Assembly (NCBI GenBank): GCA_014621425.1
Contig: JAANBB010000142.1
Coordinates: 1-64,000, forward strand
Direction of reading: 5' to 3'
DNA: 64,000 nt
Source: Cylindrodendrum hubeiense
Lineage: Eukaryota; Ascomycota; Sordariomycetes; Hypocreales; Nectriaceae
Part shown: one piece after another, positions 44,642 through 55,887 of the stretch
How positions within the stretch are numbered: position 1 is the first letter of the stretch
Layout: each line of letters opens with the position of its first letter
Notes under the pieces: model-generated
What the model was told of the DNA's origin: nothing
The model's input: only the letters and a program-made list of their open reading frames with translations
The model's database searches: none
Position numbers and translations under genes: made by a program

Positions 44642-45596
44642 CTACCAAACTCCAGGCACCACCGCCCATTTCTTGCCCACCTTGTCCTCTCCAAATCTCT
44701 CCATGTACCACCATTTTCCCCTCACCGCGCGCGGCACCATGGTAAACACCTCGTTGATCAGAAACGTCCTCGCCGGGACGCTGCCCCAGCCTGCTGCCAT
44801 CCAGAATCCTGCCCACTCCACCCACTCGCAGAGGTAGTGCGGATAAAGAATGTAGCGGAACAGCTTGCCCTCGGGGATTTGGTAATGCTTGTCGACGCTT
44901 TTGGCATTTCCGGTCTCTCGGCGGATCCGGTCCTGTCGGTCTTGTTCCCGATGCCGGATATCCCGGAGCACTTCGTCGTGGATGAAGTTGGACGACAAGC
45001 CTAGATAGAAGACGATGATTCCCACAGCAAACTGAAGGATTGAAGACTGCGATTCCCATGCCTCTTCGGTCGTGGGACCGTACGCCGCTAGCCACGATCC
45101 CAAGCAAGTCGCGTTGAAGAGCTGGAACACCACAGCCATCGTCCATACGCCGATATGCAGTGGCGACATGGACGGCTGGAGGAAGGGAAACATGACAGCC
45201 CGATACGAGTAATGGATCACCTGAACTGTAAGCGCGGGTGATCATCTCATCCGAAGTGGACTCACAAAAAGCCCGGCCAACACTTTGTTCTGCCAGGGGA
45301 GGTCATCGATGCCGTGCAGTACAGGCATCGTCTTCATCAGATACAATAGCGTCATGAACCCGGGCGCCTCCATGGTCAACCATCCAATGCGGCCCGGTAG
45401 GTTGAGTCGGCTAACGACTGACGTTTTGCCCATGCCGTACCATCCAATAAGCCATTGCGCCGAACCAATCTGATTCTTAGTTTTGACTCTCACATGATTC
45501 AGGGGTACTCACAATTGGATAAGAGATTTGCCAGACTTTCAGGATAACTTCATAGTTTTCCCGGGTAGGGGGCATCCAGCCCTCAATGATTGCCAT
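44642..45596 (-). CDS. Steroid 5-alpha-reductase-like (SRD5A/DET2 family) membrane protein
   Basis: Three minus-strand exons (45513-45596, 45266-45469, 44642-45220), with introns of 43 and 45 nt all in phase 0, encode 288 residues beginning MAIIEGWMPPTREN. The family landmarks are APGFMTLLYLM, LAGLFVIHYSYRAVMFPFLQP joined over intron 2, GNAKSVDKHYQIPEGKLFRYI and the strongly conserved YPHYLCEWVEWAGFW. These fit the NADPH-dependent 3-oxo-5-alpha-steroid 4-dehydrogenase fold in ER membranes. In fungi the substrate is unknown; the polyprenol reductase and the very-long-chain enoyl reductase are more distant relatives. Confidence 0.9.
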
Positions 45597-46057
45597 TTTG
45601 AAGAATTGACGTTGCAAGTTGACCGTGTATGTCGACTCCGTTGTGCTCGTTCAACTATTGTCCACAGTGTTGACCGCTGCTGGGCGACAGGTTTTGACGC
45701 TTGTCACCGCCTGCCTGTTTGGTGTCATCAGACATGAGCCCAGAATGAATCCTGATCAAATAAATCAGTACATCATGATGGAATTATGTATGTCTAATAA
45801 CTAGCATTCAGTCGCAAGTAGATACAGTGGTGCTGTGGCAATTTCGATTAAATTAATCATGGTGGTGTGCTGATGTTCATCCGAAGCCCAATTTACATCT
45901 GATCAACTCCATTGCACAACTCTACTATCCTACACAGCGCTTACGAGAATGCATCCTAAGAATCCGTACCTCAACTCCATTCCCATGTCATCCGGCATCC
46001 CATCATCTTCTTCCACAATGATCCCACAATGATCCCGGTCCCATCATATTCATCCAT
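45597..46057. other. Intergenic region
   Basis: Short region downstream of the MINDY gene and upstream of the SRD5A-like gene. No gene seen. Confidence 0.5.
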
Positions 46058-48493
46058 TCACATCACAGTGCAATCCCGATCCCGTGATGACCCATTACCC
46101 AATACTGCTCCCGGACTCACTGGCGGCCGTCCCGCGGCAGTCCTTCCCATTGGTCGCTGTCCAGTTGGAGTATTCATGCTTGTTCTTGTCGACTGTCTCG
46201 ACACGACTGGGCTGCTACCTGCATGGCTCGGATGTCCCAGCGGGGGTTGATACGCTACGTCATGTGCCGCTTGCTCATATGACGGCGGGGCATCATCCCC
46301 CTCTTCAACCGGTCGCGTTACGGCAGGTCTCGCAGGTCTCGTTATGCCAGGTCCCGTCACACCCTGTTGCTGCGGGGGGATCAACGACCGCACTTGTTGC
46401 TGAGTTCGAGGCTGAGTAGCAACGTTGGAACTACTTCGCGCCGGAACGAGACCGACACCGTCCCGGCCTCCTCCTCCTCCCCCTCCTCCTCCACCGCCTC
46501 CACCTCGGCCTCGTCCTGGATTCGGTCCCGGGTTTGGCCTTGGCTGCCGGCCTTGTTGTTCAATATACTGCTCTGATAGGATACTTTCCCTCCGACGACG
46601 GGCCTCGGCTGCCCGGTGTCGCTCATCCTCTTCTTCTTGCAGCTGTAGCGCGAGTGCCAAGTCTCGGTCCTCTTGCTCGGTGTTTGGACTCATCGGTTCC
46701 TCCTCTTGTCGTCCCTTTCCTCGTCTTTGTACAGTCGTCCAATCACCTCCGTCGTCAGCACTCGACGCGAGAACAACTCCAGTTCCTATCGTTCGGAAAT
46801 CCCCCGACAGAAACTCGGTGCTCTCGCCGTTGATATCGGACAGCGTCTCCCAAACAATTTCATCGTGAGTCTTGAACCCAGCGTCTGTCACCAGTGTTAG
46901 GAGCTGCATCGTCTCGGGATGACAGTACAGCGTGCTAAAGTGATCGTTTCGGAACAGAATCGCAAAGGTGCCGGGACGGATTGCCCTGCCAATGACCTCA
47001 ATTCCCCAGTGCGTAAGCTGAGTGGCCGAGGTCATCAAGAATGACTTGATGACCAGGATATCCTGGTATAGTTGCTGTTCCGACTCGTCCAGCCCATCGG
47101 GGGTTGAAAGCTTGAGCTCGAGTTCCTCCTCCCGGAACAACAGGTTTTGCGCATCTTCGTATGACGCGGCCTGTCGCTCCAATGCCTCATACTCTGGCTC
47201 AGACTTGGGAGGCAGCCACCCGTGGATCAGAGGGATTGAAAAGGTAGCGTAAAGACTCATCTCAGCCGTGTTCTCAAAGGTTCCAGGGATGAGGTCACCT
47301 CGTTCAGTTGGGTGCAGATGTGTCAGGGATGTGCGTTTATAGGCATTAATCATTTGCGCAGTAGGAATGAAGCGAGGGTTGACATTCATCCCGGTGTGTA
47401 GACTCTGGAGAAACGCATAGAGGTCCGAGACGTCAGGCAGCGCATCTTCGGAGTTTGTTCTCCGGGGAGACATGAGTTCGTCAAACACGGCGTTCAGCAA
47501 CAAATTTAAGCTGACCTGTTCTCGAGACCTGAGAACCTGGACCAGCGCAGTATCGGGATTTTCGGCCGGTGTGGTCAATGTCAAAGCGTTGACGAGAGCC
47601 ACCAGGGGACAGGGCCCGTTGGCGTTCTGGATGAGAATGGGCGAGATGCGGGGGTTCTGAGCTGAGCTCGTGTCGTACCACTTGATGTTCTTGACTTGGT
47701 ACGTCTCCGCGCCGTCAACCTGTTGTCGCGACGGTTTCCAGGCTGGTTTATCGGTAGATCGCCTCGGCGGAAGCGGCGGTTTCGTAACAGTTGGCTCCGA
47801 GGGCTCTGCGTCTATCAAGTTCCATTCCTCTGTGGCCTTGGACTTGCCCTTTGATCCTAAATCGTCCCACACATGCGTCTCATCTGTGAACTCGTCGGAC
47901 AATGCAGTCATTGGCGGCGCGGGCGCCTTGTTCTTTCCAAGAGGGTCCTCATCCCAGGCCGGCGACTCGCTTCGTGAAGGCAAAGAAATCACCGCCGGCG
48001 ACGAAGCGGGCGGTGGTGTGGGAGTCTCCCAAATGTCCTTTGGTGGAAGCGAAGGGGCAACCTGTGCGGGAGCATTTTCCAAAGTGTCCTTGATCTCTGG
48101 GACACTGGATCGCGAAGATGCAGTTGGCGCTCTCACTGGTTGCCACGGGTTGCTAGGCTCCAGGCTCAACTTGGACAACGACTCGGCAGGATCCGCAACC
48201 TTTTTCCTGAGAAACGGGTTCGTCTCAGATCGATCACCACCAGGCTTCATAAACGCGGGTGCTGCGTCTAGGGCGTCGCTCTTCTTCGCTTCGCCCCAGA
48301 CCATCTCCTCCTCTTGTTCCATCGTCACAAACGCTCCACCAGGTCGCAACGCAGCGGGGGGGGGAGAGCCCTCTGCCCCTTCGCGTGGCGCATCGTCCCA
48401 TCTTTCGCCTCCATCGGCCCAGGGATTATTTGACAGTGGTTTCGATTCCGATCCTTCGTTCGGAGCTTGGGGGTCGGGCTTTCGAGAGGCCAT
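46058..48493 (-). CDS. MINDY-family (DUF544) deubiquitinase
   Basis: A single 811-residue minus-strand frame. A disordered N-terminal half precedes the catalytic domain: YQVKNIKWYDTSS, then ILIQNANGPCPLVALVNAL with Gln289 and the nucleophile Cys295, and RNDHFSTLYCH with His518. These match the Gln-Cys-His arrangement of MINDY-1/2, which cleave Lys48-linked ubiquitin chains. DRDLALALQLQEEEDERH looks like a ubiquitin-interacting motif. A Gly-rich linker, with a run of thirteen Gly and a TC-rich plus-strand complement, leads to a C-terminal CTVM, a fit to the CaaX prenylation box. Such a box suggests membrane tethering. Confidence 0.92.
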   Translation of the reverse strand: MASRKPDPQAPNEGSESKPLSNNPWADGGERWDDAPREGAEGSPPPAALRPGGAFVTMEQEEEMVWGEAKKSDALDAAPAFMKPGGDRSETNPFLRKKVADPAESLSKLSLEPSNPWQPVRAPTASSRSSVPEIKDTLENAPAQVAPSLPPKDIWETPTPPPASSPAVISLPSRSESPAWDEDPLGKNKAPAPPMTALSDEFTDETHVWDDLGSKGKSKATEEWNLIDAEPSEPTVTKPPLPPRRSTDKPAWKPSRQQVDGAETYQVKNIKWYDTSSAQNPRISPILIQNANGPCPLVALVNALTLTTPAENPDTALVQVLRSREQVSLNLLLNAVFDELMSPRRTNSEDALPDVSDLYAFLQSLHTGMNVNPRFIPTAQMINAYKRTSLTHLHPTERGDLIPGTFENTAEMSLYATFSIPLIHGWLPPKSEPEYEALERQAASYEDAQNLLFREEELELKLSTPDGLDESEQQLYQDILVIKSFLMTSATQLTHWGIEVIGRAIRPGTFAILFRNDHFSTLYCHPETMQLLTLVTDAGFKTHDEIVWETLSDINGESTEFLSGDFRTIGTGVVLASSADDGGDWTTVQRRGKGRQEEEPMSPNTEQEDRDLALALQLQEEEDERHRAAEARRRRESILSEQYIEQQGRQPRPNPGPNPGRGRGGGGGGGGGGGGGRDGVGLVPARSSSNVATQPRTQQQVRSLIPPQQQGVTGPGITRPARPAVTRPVEEGDDAPPSYEQAAHDVAYQPPLGHPSHAGSSPVVSRQSTRTSMNTPTGQRPMGRTAAGRPPVSPGAVLGNGSSRDRDCTVM

Positions 48494-49126
48494 GACGCCC
48501 TAGTAACAGCGGTAAGACGCAAGCTAGTGCTACAGCAGGAGCGGGGTTGTGTGAAAGCGTCAGACTCGATCGTGATGTCGACGTCAAACGCAATTTCAAT
48601 ACCACGAAGCTTGTCGGTCTCGGTGAGTTGTCGGACACAGACGCTGTCGGTCGGAATGTGCTGCCTAGCGGTGCTCGACGCTCGTAAATGATCGTATTGA
48701 AGCTCAGTGTCGTCACTGCGGATCGGTCCCACTCGTGGTGGTACAACGTAAGTCCCGGGTCAACGTCAGGTGAATCAAAGCAAACGAATGCAACCTCATT
48801 GATTGCGTAATTGATTCCAGGTACTAGAATTCATGGGGTTTAAATGTAGTTGTAGGATCAAGCTTGCGTGTCGGAGCAGCTGGAAGGAGTGCCCCGCCAC
48901 CTGCTTATCCAGCCACGCACAGCCACAAATGACGTGGGCGTCGTTCCATACCTATAATACGGTATCACGTCAAGTTGGCATTTGGATATAGCAATGACGC
49001 TCGTGATGTCACATATATTACTTCTGGTCGATTCATGGCAATGCTCGTCCTGTTCGCTATCCCCAAAATGCCACAACGCCAACTCCCGGCCGTCATCCGT
49101 ACAAGAACAAACTATCCTTCGTGAAC
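48494..49126. other. Intergenic region
   Basis: Between the start of the MINDY gene and the stop of the DnaJ gene. No gene seen. Confidence 0.5.
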
Positions 49127-50240
49127 CTATCGGCCAATTCCCAAGTTATGTAGTCTCTCACACGACGGCATGGTATACGTCTCTGCCACTGCCATCTTCT
49201 CTGGATCCTGATAGAACCACCCCTGGGCCGCATCCCTCAGCCTCTGCCTATACGTCAACTCGTTGTCGCATTCGCTCTTAAGGTGCCTCACGAGGTTCAC
49301 CTCGGCCGTTCGATCGAGTTTATTGAGTTTTCCGTCTGTGAATTTGGAAACATCATCGGGATTAACAAAGTATGCAACTCCCAGGTTTGGTGTGGTACGG
49401 CCTTCGGTATAGGGTTCAAGCGGGTGGTCATAAACCATGCGGGGAGTCGAGGTTGAGGTTGAGGATTCGCCAGAGAAGAGCGAGGTAACAATCGGCAGGA
49501 TGAAGAAGAGAATGACTGGAAGAAGTCCAAGGAATGTCTGGAGAGGACTTGACTCTTGTCGGCCTCCTTGGTTGGCCTCGCGGGGCCTCGTTCGTGGTCT
49601 GCCGCCTCCAAACTGGTGAACACGGATTCCAGGGCCTCCGCCAAAATTGAAAACAAACTGCGGGCCTGTATCGAATCCTGGTTTGTTAGCTTAGTCTTAT
49701 TTCTTGCTCGGGAATCTCACCTCCAAACGGTCCTCCTCCTCCTCCAAATCCTTGTCCGCCAAAGAACCTGGCGAACATCTCCTCGGGAGTCAACTCGTCA
49801 TCCCATCCGCCTCGGCCCATGCCACCTCCCTGCTGCCGTTGCGCGAAGCCAGAGAATGGGTTCTGCGCCTGGGCACTGGCAAATCGACTGTCGGGGTCCG
49901 TTCCAAGTCGATCAAACTTTTCGCGCTTCTCTTTGTCGCCCAGAATGCCAAATGCTCGGCTGACCATCTTGAAGGCCTCGTCCGCGTGCTGGTGTCCATT
50001 CTTGTCGGGATGAGTCAAAAGTGACTGCTTTCGGTATGCCTTTTTAATCTCGCTCTCTGTGCATGTCGTCTTGACGCTCTCCAGGTTCAGAATGTCGTAA
50101 AAGGCCGTGGCGGTACATTTCCGGATTCGAATGACCGCAGCCTCTTGATCAGGTGTGAATCCTCGTCCTTGGTTGCCCTGATTGTGCTCGCGAGAGCGGG
50201 CCGAACCGGTGTCGGCTCCAGAGGCCGTTGCGCTCGGCAT
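49127..50240 (-). CDS. ER-membrane J-domain protein (DNAJB12/14, Hlj1-like)
   Basis: Two minus-strand exons (49721-50240, 49127-49677; 43-nt intron) encode 356 residues. The J domain runs from about residue 45 (TAFYDILNLES) with the HPD motif in LLTHPDKN and ends near EKFDRLG. A Gly/Phe-rich stretch follows (FGGQGFGGGGGPFGG). One transmembrane helix, LPVILFFILPIVTSLF, and a DUF1977-type C-terminal region (PNLGVAYFVNP; LRDAAQGWFYQDPEKM) complete the layout of DNAJB12/B14. The human relatives recruit HSP70 to ER-associated degradation and assist folding of membrane proteins. A similar role at the ER is inferred. Confidence 0.93.
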
Positions 50241-50787
50241 CGATAGTTATGGAGATTGATTTATTCGTGTTGATGGTATCGATCGTCGTTCGCCTAGGCG
50301 GCTTCCGCAAGGTGGCTTCTTCGGATCACGTCGCGGTTACGTACGTCGGAGAGATTGAAATCGAAACGACCCGGTCGTATGCACTCGAGTCGGGTCGGCC
50401 ACGGAATTAATGCGACAGCAAATGTCGGCAAGTGATGGATGATGGAAAAGTGGCCTTGATTGGCAATCCCTGGTGGCCGTATGTTACCATCGCGAGTCTC
50501 AACGCCACGTGACGCCCCACCCTACCCTGGACTACTTACAAGATGTGACAGGCAGACAAACAGAAGACGAAAATATGGCTTCCAATTGAACAATGTTGTT
50601 TTGATAGAATAATAGTCATGGTGATTATTTTAATGTTTTTCTTATCGCTCATTCAAGTTTATCAAGGGAGCGCGTGGAGGTACTTCGGGCCACATGACTC
50701 AAGACATGCATGTGACTGAATCGTAAATATCAACGGGTTAATTTGCACCAAACTATGTACTTGAACGAGCGTCTTGCATGCCCCCAA
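50241..50787. other. Intergenic region
   Basis: Between the DnaJ start and the stop of the GH5 gene. No gene seen. Confidence 0.5.
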
Positions 50788-51876
50788 CTAAGCCTCAATA
50801 AACTCCTGTATCTCAGACAGGTACTTGACATAGGCAGTGCCGCTTGGCGGCTCCATGCTGTACATGTAATCTCCCCACCAAGGTCCAGCAGCCCACCACA
50901 GCCAGCCAGTCCACACATCCGAGTTGTCGAGCAGATGCTGCAGCTCGCCACGGATGGCAGTGATGCACTGGTCATTGGCGCCACCAGCAGTCTCACCAAG
51001 GATACCCAATTTGCCGTTTGCTTTGAGCCAGGCCGTCGCCGCCTCGAGACGCTCCACGCCGATGGTGGTGCTGACGCAATCCTCTGACGTGCCAGAGCCG
51101 TCCGTGTCGAGGTACTGGTGCATCTCATAGACAATCTTGTTCTGAGGGTCAGTCAGATCCTTGAGAGCGTCGCCATTGCCGCTGGAGACCCAGGTCCAGG
51201 CGCCCGTGTAGGAGTTGCCCTCGACAAAGATGTACTGCGATGTAGCACCGGCAGCACGGATGGCATCGATGGCAGCTTGGTTCAGCTGAGCCACCAGGGA
51301 GTTTTCCATATCATGGTACTCATTGTTGGTATCGAAGATGACAAGTTCATTGTCTGCGAAACGCTTGGCAATAGTAGTCCAGAAGCTACCGAAGCCATCC
51401 ACATTGGTGATGATGTTATCGTAGTATCTACCATAGTTGTGGGGATCGAGAACAGCATATGCACCCCTGTCTGGTTAGATGTGAGCCCTATAGGTGCCGC
51501 AGTACTCACTGGTCAGTGATGTGTTTGACGACCTCTTCAAGCCCGCTAAAGTAGGTCTCGTTGATGGAACCAGTGAGCTCGTCTGGAACAGCACGCTCCA
51601 TTTTAAAGCCCAGGCGAAACGTGTTCATCCCGGTACCAAGCAGTGTCTACAAGGTCAGCTACGTCAACATAATGACCTAGAGCAACCTACATTGATGGCA
51701 CTCGTGTCAGGCCAGATGTAGTCCGTGCCGAGCACGCCAGGGAGTTTGGTCTCTCCAAATTCACCACCGGACTCATTGGAACCAGTAAACAAAAACTCGC
51801 CTGTGCCGTCGCCCTCACAAGCAGCAGCGTGTGCCAGGGATACGACGGCAGCAGCGGTAAAGGCCGGGAACAGCAT
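50788..51876 (-). CDS. GH5 (subfamily 5-like) endo-beta-1,4-glucanase
   Basis: Three minus-strand exons (51691-51876, 51510-51646, 50788-51466), with introns of 44 and 43 nt, encode 333 residues. [17 protein letters not shown] is a secretion signal. The chain closely follows Trichoderma Cel5[37 protein letters not shown] joined over intron 2, [11 protein letters not shown] with acid/base Glu157, [26 protein letters not shown], and GILGETAGG with nucleophile Glu266. There is no cellulose-binding module or linker, unlike the T. reesei enzyme. It probably cuts internal bonds of cellulose outside the cell. A CRE1-like site (CCGGGG on the minus strand) lies at 52305-52310, about 430 nt upstream. 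An ATG 18 nt further upstream is possible. Confidence 0.95.
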
Positions 51877-52486
51877 GATGAGTATCTCAATCAAAGAGAA
51901 GAAAGGGATGGATGGAGCTGAGAATCATTTGGACTTGGCCTGGCGGCGACTTATATACACGTCCACGAGTAGCAGATATACTAGGACATAGCTCAAATCC
52001 GCTCACATCCTCGCCGACTCTGTCGATCCTAGTCTAGGAAGGATCCCGGCTCGGGAAGGATAAATTTGTTTGAAACAGGGGAAAAACTTTAGCGTGTCGT
52101 CGCCGACTTGCATCCATTCAGACATCATCACTGGATGAAGCATGAGGATGAACCGAAGGAGGTCCCCGAACACGAAGAGTGTGATTTGTAGATATGCAGG
52201 TTATTGCACGTGGGCTCATGAATCGACATTATTGAAACGCAGCACATGTTCAACAAGTCCATGGATCATGATCCCATCGGGGTTTAAATCCTGAGACATT
52301 TGGTCCCCGGCTCGTTGGTGGATCGGTTTATCCGGTAACTGGCTCACGATCCAAATTGATGAAGGGTGACGATCCAAGCAATCACGTGATCGGACAAATC
52401 GCGGAAAAACCCATGCATTTGGTACCTGTCGCGAATAGGCTCACGATGGCTACTGGAAAAATCATTGACGACGTGTGCCAGTGATA
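51877..52486. other. Divergent promoter region
   Basis: Upstream of the GH5 glucanase (minus) and of mitochondrial uS19 (plus). It holds one CCGGGG site in the minus orientation at 52305-52310 matching the CRE1 consensus SYGGRG. Single sites of this length are expected by chance, so regulation by glucose repression is only suggested. Confidence 0.4.
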
Positions 52487-52902
52487 ATGCAGGCGACACG
52501 GGTTTTGTTCAAGCGCTCCGTGTGGAAGGGTAGGTCAATTAGATTTCCCTCTGACTATTGAACTTGCTAATATTCTCTAGGCCCACACCTTGTCCCGTAA
52601 GCTCCCCGAACCATCGAACGACTCCATCTAACCTCGATAGCCTCCCCATCGTCTGGCCCAAGAACCAAGGCGACAAGGTCCCTCCGGTTCGAACCCAAGC
52701 CCGATCTGCGACAATCCTACCCAACTTTGTCGGTCTCAACTTTGAGGTGCACAATGGCCGCGACTACCACCACGTGACCATCACAGAAGACATGGTCGGA
52801 CACAAGCTTGGAGAGTTTTCACCGTAAGTGAGCTTTTGACGCTGCATGGCATCTTCTGACACAGGCAGAACCCGAAAGCCGAATATCTGGGACAAGAGGT
52901 AG
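52487..52902 (+). CDS. rsm19: Mitochondrial small-subunit ribosomal protein uS19m
   Basis: Four exons (52487-52529, 52581-52596, 52641-52823, 52869-52902), with introns of 51, 44 and 45 nt, encode 91 residues. The second exon is only 16 nt, yet it supplies the conserved PHLVP, giving RSVWKGPHLVPLPIV once spliced. Then come [19 protein letters not shown] and [38 protein letters not shown], the signature of S19. The ending is NIWDKR. Without both flanking introns a stop (CCG TAA) follows the micro-exon at once, so splicing is required. The protein is part of the head of the mitochondrial small subunit. Confidence 0.94.
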
Positions 52903-53157
52903 AGATTTGGGTATACCATGTACAAAGACTGTATCAATAAGCATGTTGGACTTACTCGAGCGATTGACGAGGCCATCTACACCTACGAACAAACTGTGAA
53001 GCGATGCGAAACGATCACCGAACTGCGCAGGCGATGGAACCATTGGATCAAAGCATCTATTGACCGAGACTATGACTGCGGCCTGAACTATGCAGACCTA
53101 TATCTGACCTTCCCATGCGCCAAACCTGAACGCCGAATGCCCCCATCCATCATGACA

Positions 53158-53773
53158 TTAGCGGTAAAACTCGCCTCTCTTGACATTAACGCCGTACTCT
53201 CCAACTGCCATTCCAAGATCCTCCATCGTAAGAACAGTCCTGTTTTGGCTGCCACCCTGGCCGCCGCCGCCATAACCTGGTCGCTGAATGCCTAGCGGCG
53301 CGCCCTTGTCTTGGGTTTTGCTACCTGGTGGGCCCGTCGGCTGTCCAGGGATCGGGAATCCGGCTGCGGCGCCCAGCGAGCCCATCGGGTTGTTGGCGTT
53401 GGTGGATGATGCGCGGATGCGGCTGTATTGGTATGCGTCGGCTGCAATGTCGGCAATGAACTTTTGGGTGGCGAGAGCCAGGAGGCGCGCCAGGCGAGGG
53501 TCGGTTTGGGGAGGAGGAGGAAGGCCAGCTTTGGTCATATAGTAGTTTGTAACGGCATCGGGGATCTGAACAGTTAGAAGAGTTTACGGAGGTTGCAGGC
53601 AGACTCACGATGGGGGCGCAGTCATCCATCTTGTTCAGGAACTCTCGTAGAGAGGTATCCTTCCGCGACGGCATTCGCGACTCCAGGCCGGGAGGCATCG
53701 GGGGAGGGGGATCCACGGGGCCATTTGGCTCCGCGGGGGGCTGCTCTGTCTTTTCGGGTGCCTCGCTCGTCAT
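53158..53773 (-). CDS. taf10: TFIID/SAGA subunit TAF10
   Basis: Two minus-strand exons (53609-53773, 53158-53565; 43-nt intron, phase 0) encode 190 residues. After a Pro-rich N-terminus comes the TAF10 histone-fold region: [35 protein letters not shown] joined across the intron, [26 protein letters not shown], and the C-terminal [29 protein letters not shown] Gly/Pro-rich insertion lies between the helices, as is common in filamentous fungi. TAF10 is shared by TFIID and SAGA. The gene is convergent with uS19m. Confidence 0.95.
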
Positions 53774-54438
53774 CTTGATGTTGATGATTGGTGATGATTG
53801 TAACGGAGTTGAAGGTTACGGGGATGACGCGCTTGGATAATCACGTGATTGCGACAAGACTCGGCCAAGACTTGCTCAGAGAGGTTCTTAGTGATCTGCA
53901 TCGATCGGATTATCTGATAAATAAGCTAACAGGTACTATTCTAGTTCGTGTTTGTTGGTGCAAGCTTTCTTTATTATGGTAGTCAATACAATACCTTAGC
54001 TTAACAGTGATATTGAATTTGACTTCTGAACTGCCAATGTTGGTTCATGACAGCTAGTATCACACTAAGGGTTAGTACTGATTCTTTATGATGCTGCGCA
54101 TGGAGCTAGACTCGACGTATTGCGACAATGCACAGATCACATAGAAACATCTATTCAATTCATTGCAATCTATCTCCAGTCATGAGGTTCACTGAACCAT
54201 TGACGAATTGCAGGCCGTGTCCGCCGTAATTGGACTCCCTTGAAAGACTCTGGAATTGCAATCTATTTTCGCCAATGAAATCAAAGCCCTTGCCTCAAAC
54301 CTGCAAGCCGTGGGCGCCATATATTACACCCGTCGACCTCCCAACCCAACGCCATCCATGCAGCTCCAGCTGGAGTGTCGGCCGATACAGCCTGTCGTTT
54401 TACATGTTGGTCTATACAACCAGTCCGCGATTCAAGCC
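53774..54438. other. Intergenic region
   Basis: Upstream of TAF10 and downstream of ERD2. AT-rich in part; no gene seen. Confidence 0.5.
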
Positions 54439-55233
54439 TCAAACAGGCAGCTTGAACTTCTTGCCCTTGAGGACCTTGGTGTAGTAGACATAGAAAAAGT
54501 CCGAGTAGAGAACAGTCTGGACGAGACCAGCAATAATGGCAATCCAGTCGACCTTGTGCTTGTCGGCAGGCTCCACAATGTATCGGTAGATCCAGTTGGG
54601 AATGTACAAGGCACGGTAGCTGCCCAGGGCAAAGAGGTAGTGGGTGGTGATGGTCTCGGCCTCGCCGGTTCGCTGCAGCATGAACAGCTGGGGGAGAATG
54701 GCCACCGACTCGAGCCAGATGGAAAATGCCCACAAAATCTCCTTGATGGTGTACTTGTACGGGAAGATGATGGCGAGAAGGGCGGCTCCCATGAGCAGGT
54801 ATTGGACGCGGAAGGTGTCGACGTTGGGGTCGTTTGTGGGCTTGTACGCGTTGGTCATGAGATAGATGATGTATCCCTGGGATCCGAGGAACATGATTTT
54901 GAAGACAAAGTTGTAAATGCTATCGGTGGAGAAGATGTCTGCAAGAGTTAGAGATGGTCGTGGATGGAGGGGGTGGTCGTACCGAGATATCGAGTGACGT
55001 AGACAAACATGTAGAGAGCCTGGGACTTGAAGGAGATGCCGGAGCAGCTCTGTTGCTGTTAGTGAGGTTCAGTCCTTGGAATTCGGGGCCTTACGTTGAG
55101 CTGCGTCATCTTGTGCAGCAAAATCAAGATGCTACCCAAGTGGGAAAAGTCCGCTGTGTCCTCGTTAGTGAATGCGCAGATGCGCGGCAACTCGCTTGTA
55201 CCCACCGGCGACGCGGAAGACGTTCAACACCAT
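54439..55233 (-). CDS. erd2: ER-lumen protein-retaining receptor ERD2
   Basis: Four minus-strand exons (55206-55233, 55095-55153, 54983-55049, 54439-54938), with introns of 52, 45 and 44 nt, encode 217 residues, the expected length. The N-terminus [19 protein letters not shown] and [19 protein letters not shown] are highly conserved ERD2 motifs, both restored by splicing. The receptor's seven-helix body includes [19 protein letters not shown] and [19 protein letters not shown]. The cytoplasmic tail ends KKFKLPV. ERD2 binds the H/KDEL signal of escaped ER residents in the cis-Golgi at low pH and returns them in COPI vesicles. Confidence 0.97.
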
Positions 55234-55887
55234 GATGACGGATGGACGGCGCAAACTAAGGAAGGCAAGCTGCTATACGGGCGCCGTGATTTGCGGGTGA
55301 CAGTCGGGGCAGGCGGTCGATGATGCCGGGGCGATTGCAATTGAATCGAGTCGAGATGTCGAGTTGAGGCGAGTGGTGGCCTTAGCTCAAGTTGACGTGT
55401 TGCAGGGAGCTGGACCTCTAAGCCTGAAAAAAGGACACGACGCGATTGCATGTTCATTGGACCGTGTTCGTTAGGTGCGCTGGCACTGGTCGGAACACAC
55501 GGGCCATGTGGCTGGTGCCTACGTCAGAGGAATGTGGCGTAGATTTGAGGATCCAGGGGAGATCGTCGGCATTCAGGGGAAACGGTCGGAATTCCGAGTA
55601 GACCAGTAGCATTGGGTATCATGTCATCGTTGGACTTTATTTAGATCAAGTGATTTCTACACGGCTATACGAGTCGGGTTGACCGATGGGATCTGGCTAA
55701 GTCATGTCTGTCATCAAATGTCACCGGTTGTCACGGACGTGGCTTAGAGCCCAGCCGGATCTAGGCAGTGACGTATTACAAAGCACACCGAACATACCCG
55801 AACGCCGCATCGTGAGGAACTATATCTTGCATTCGATCTACCTGCCCCTGCTCGAATAGATCGCCATACAACTTAAACTGCAATAAA
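55234..55887. other. Divergent promoter region
   Basis: Between ERD2 (minus) and the WLM metalloprotease gene (plus). No other gene seen. Confidence 0.5.

Noticed and set aside
47670..48503. Plus-strand frame of 277 codons
   Set aside because: Antisense of the disordered N-terminal half of the MINDY gene.
52918..53295. Plus-strand frame of 125 codons
   Set aside because: It overlaps the TAF10 coding exon antisense for half its length and has no domain; the rest lies in the convergent spacer.
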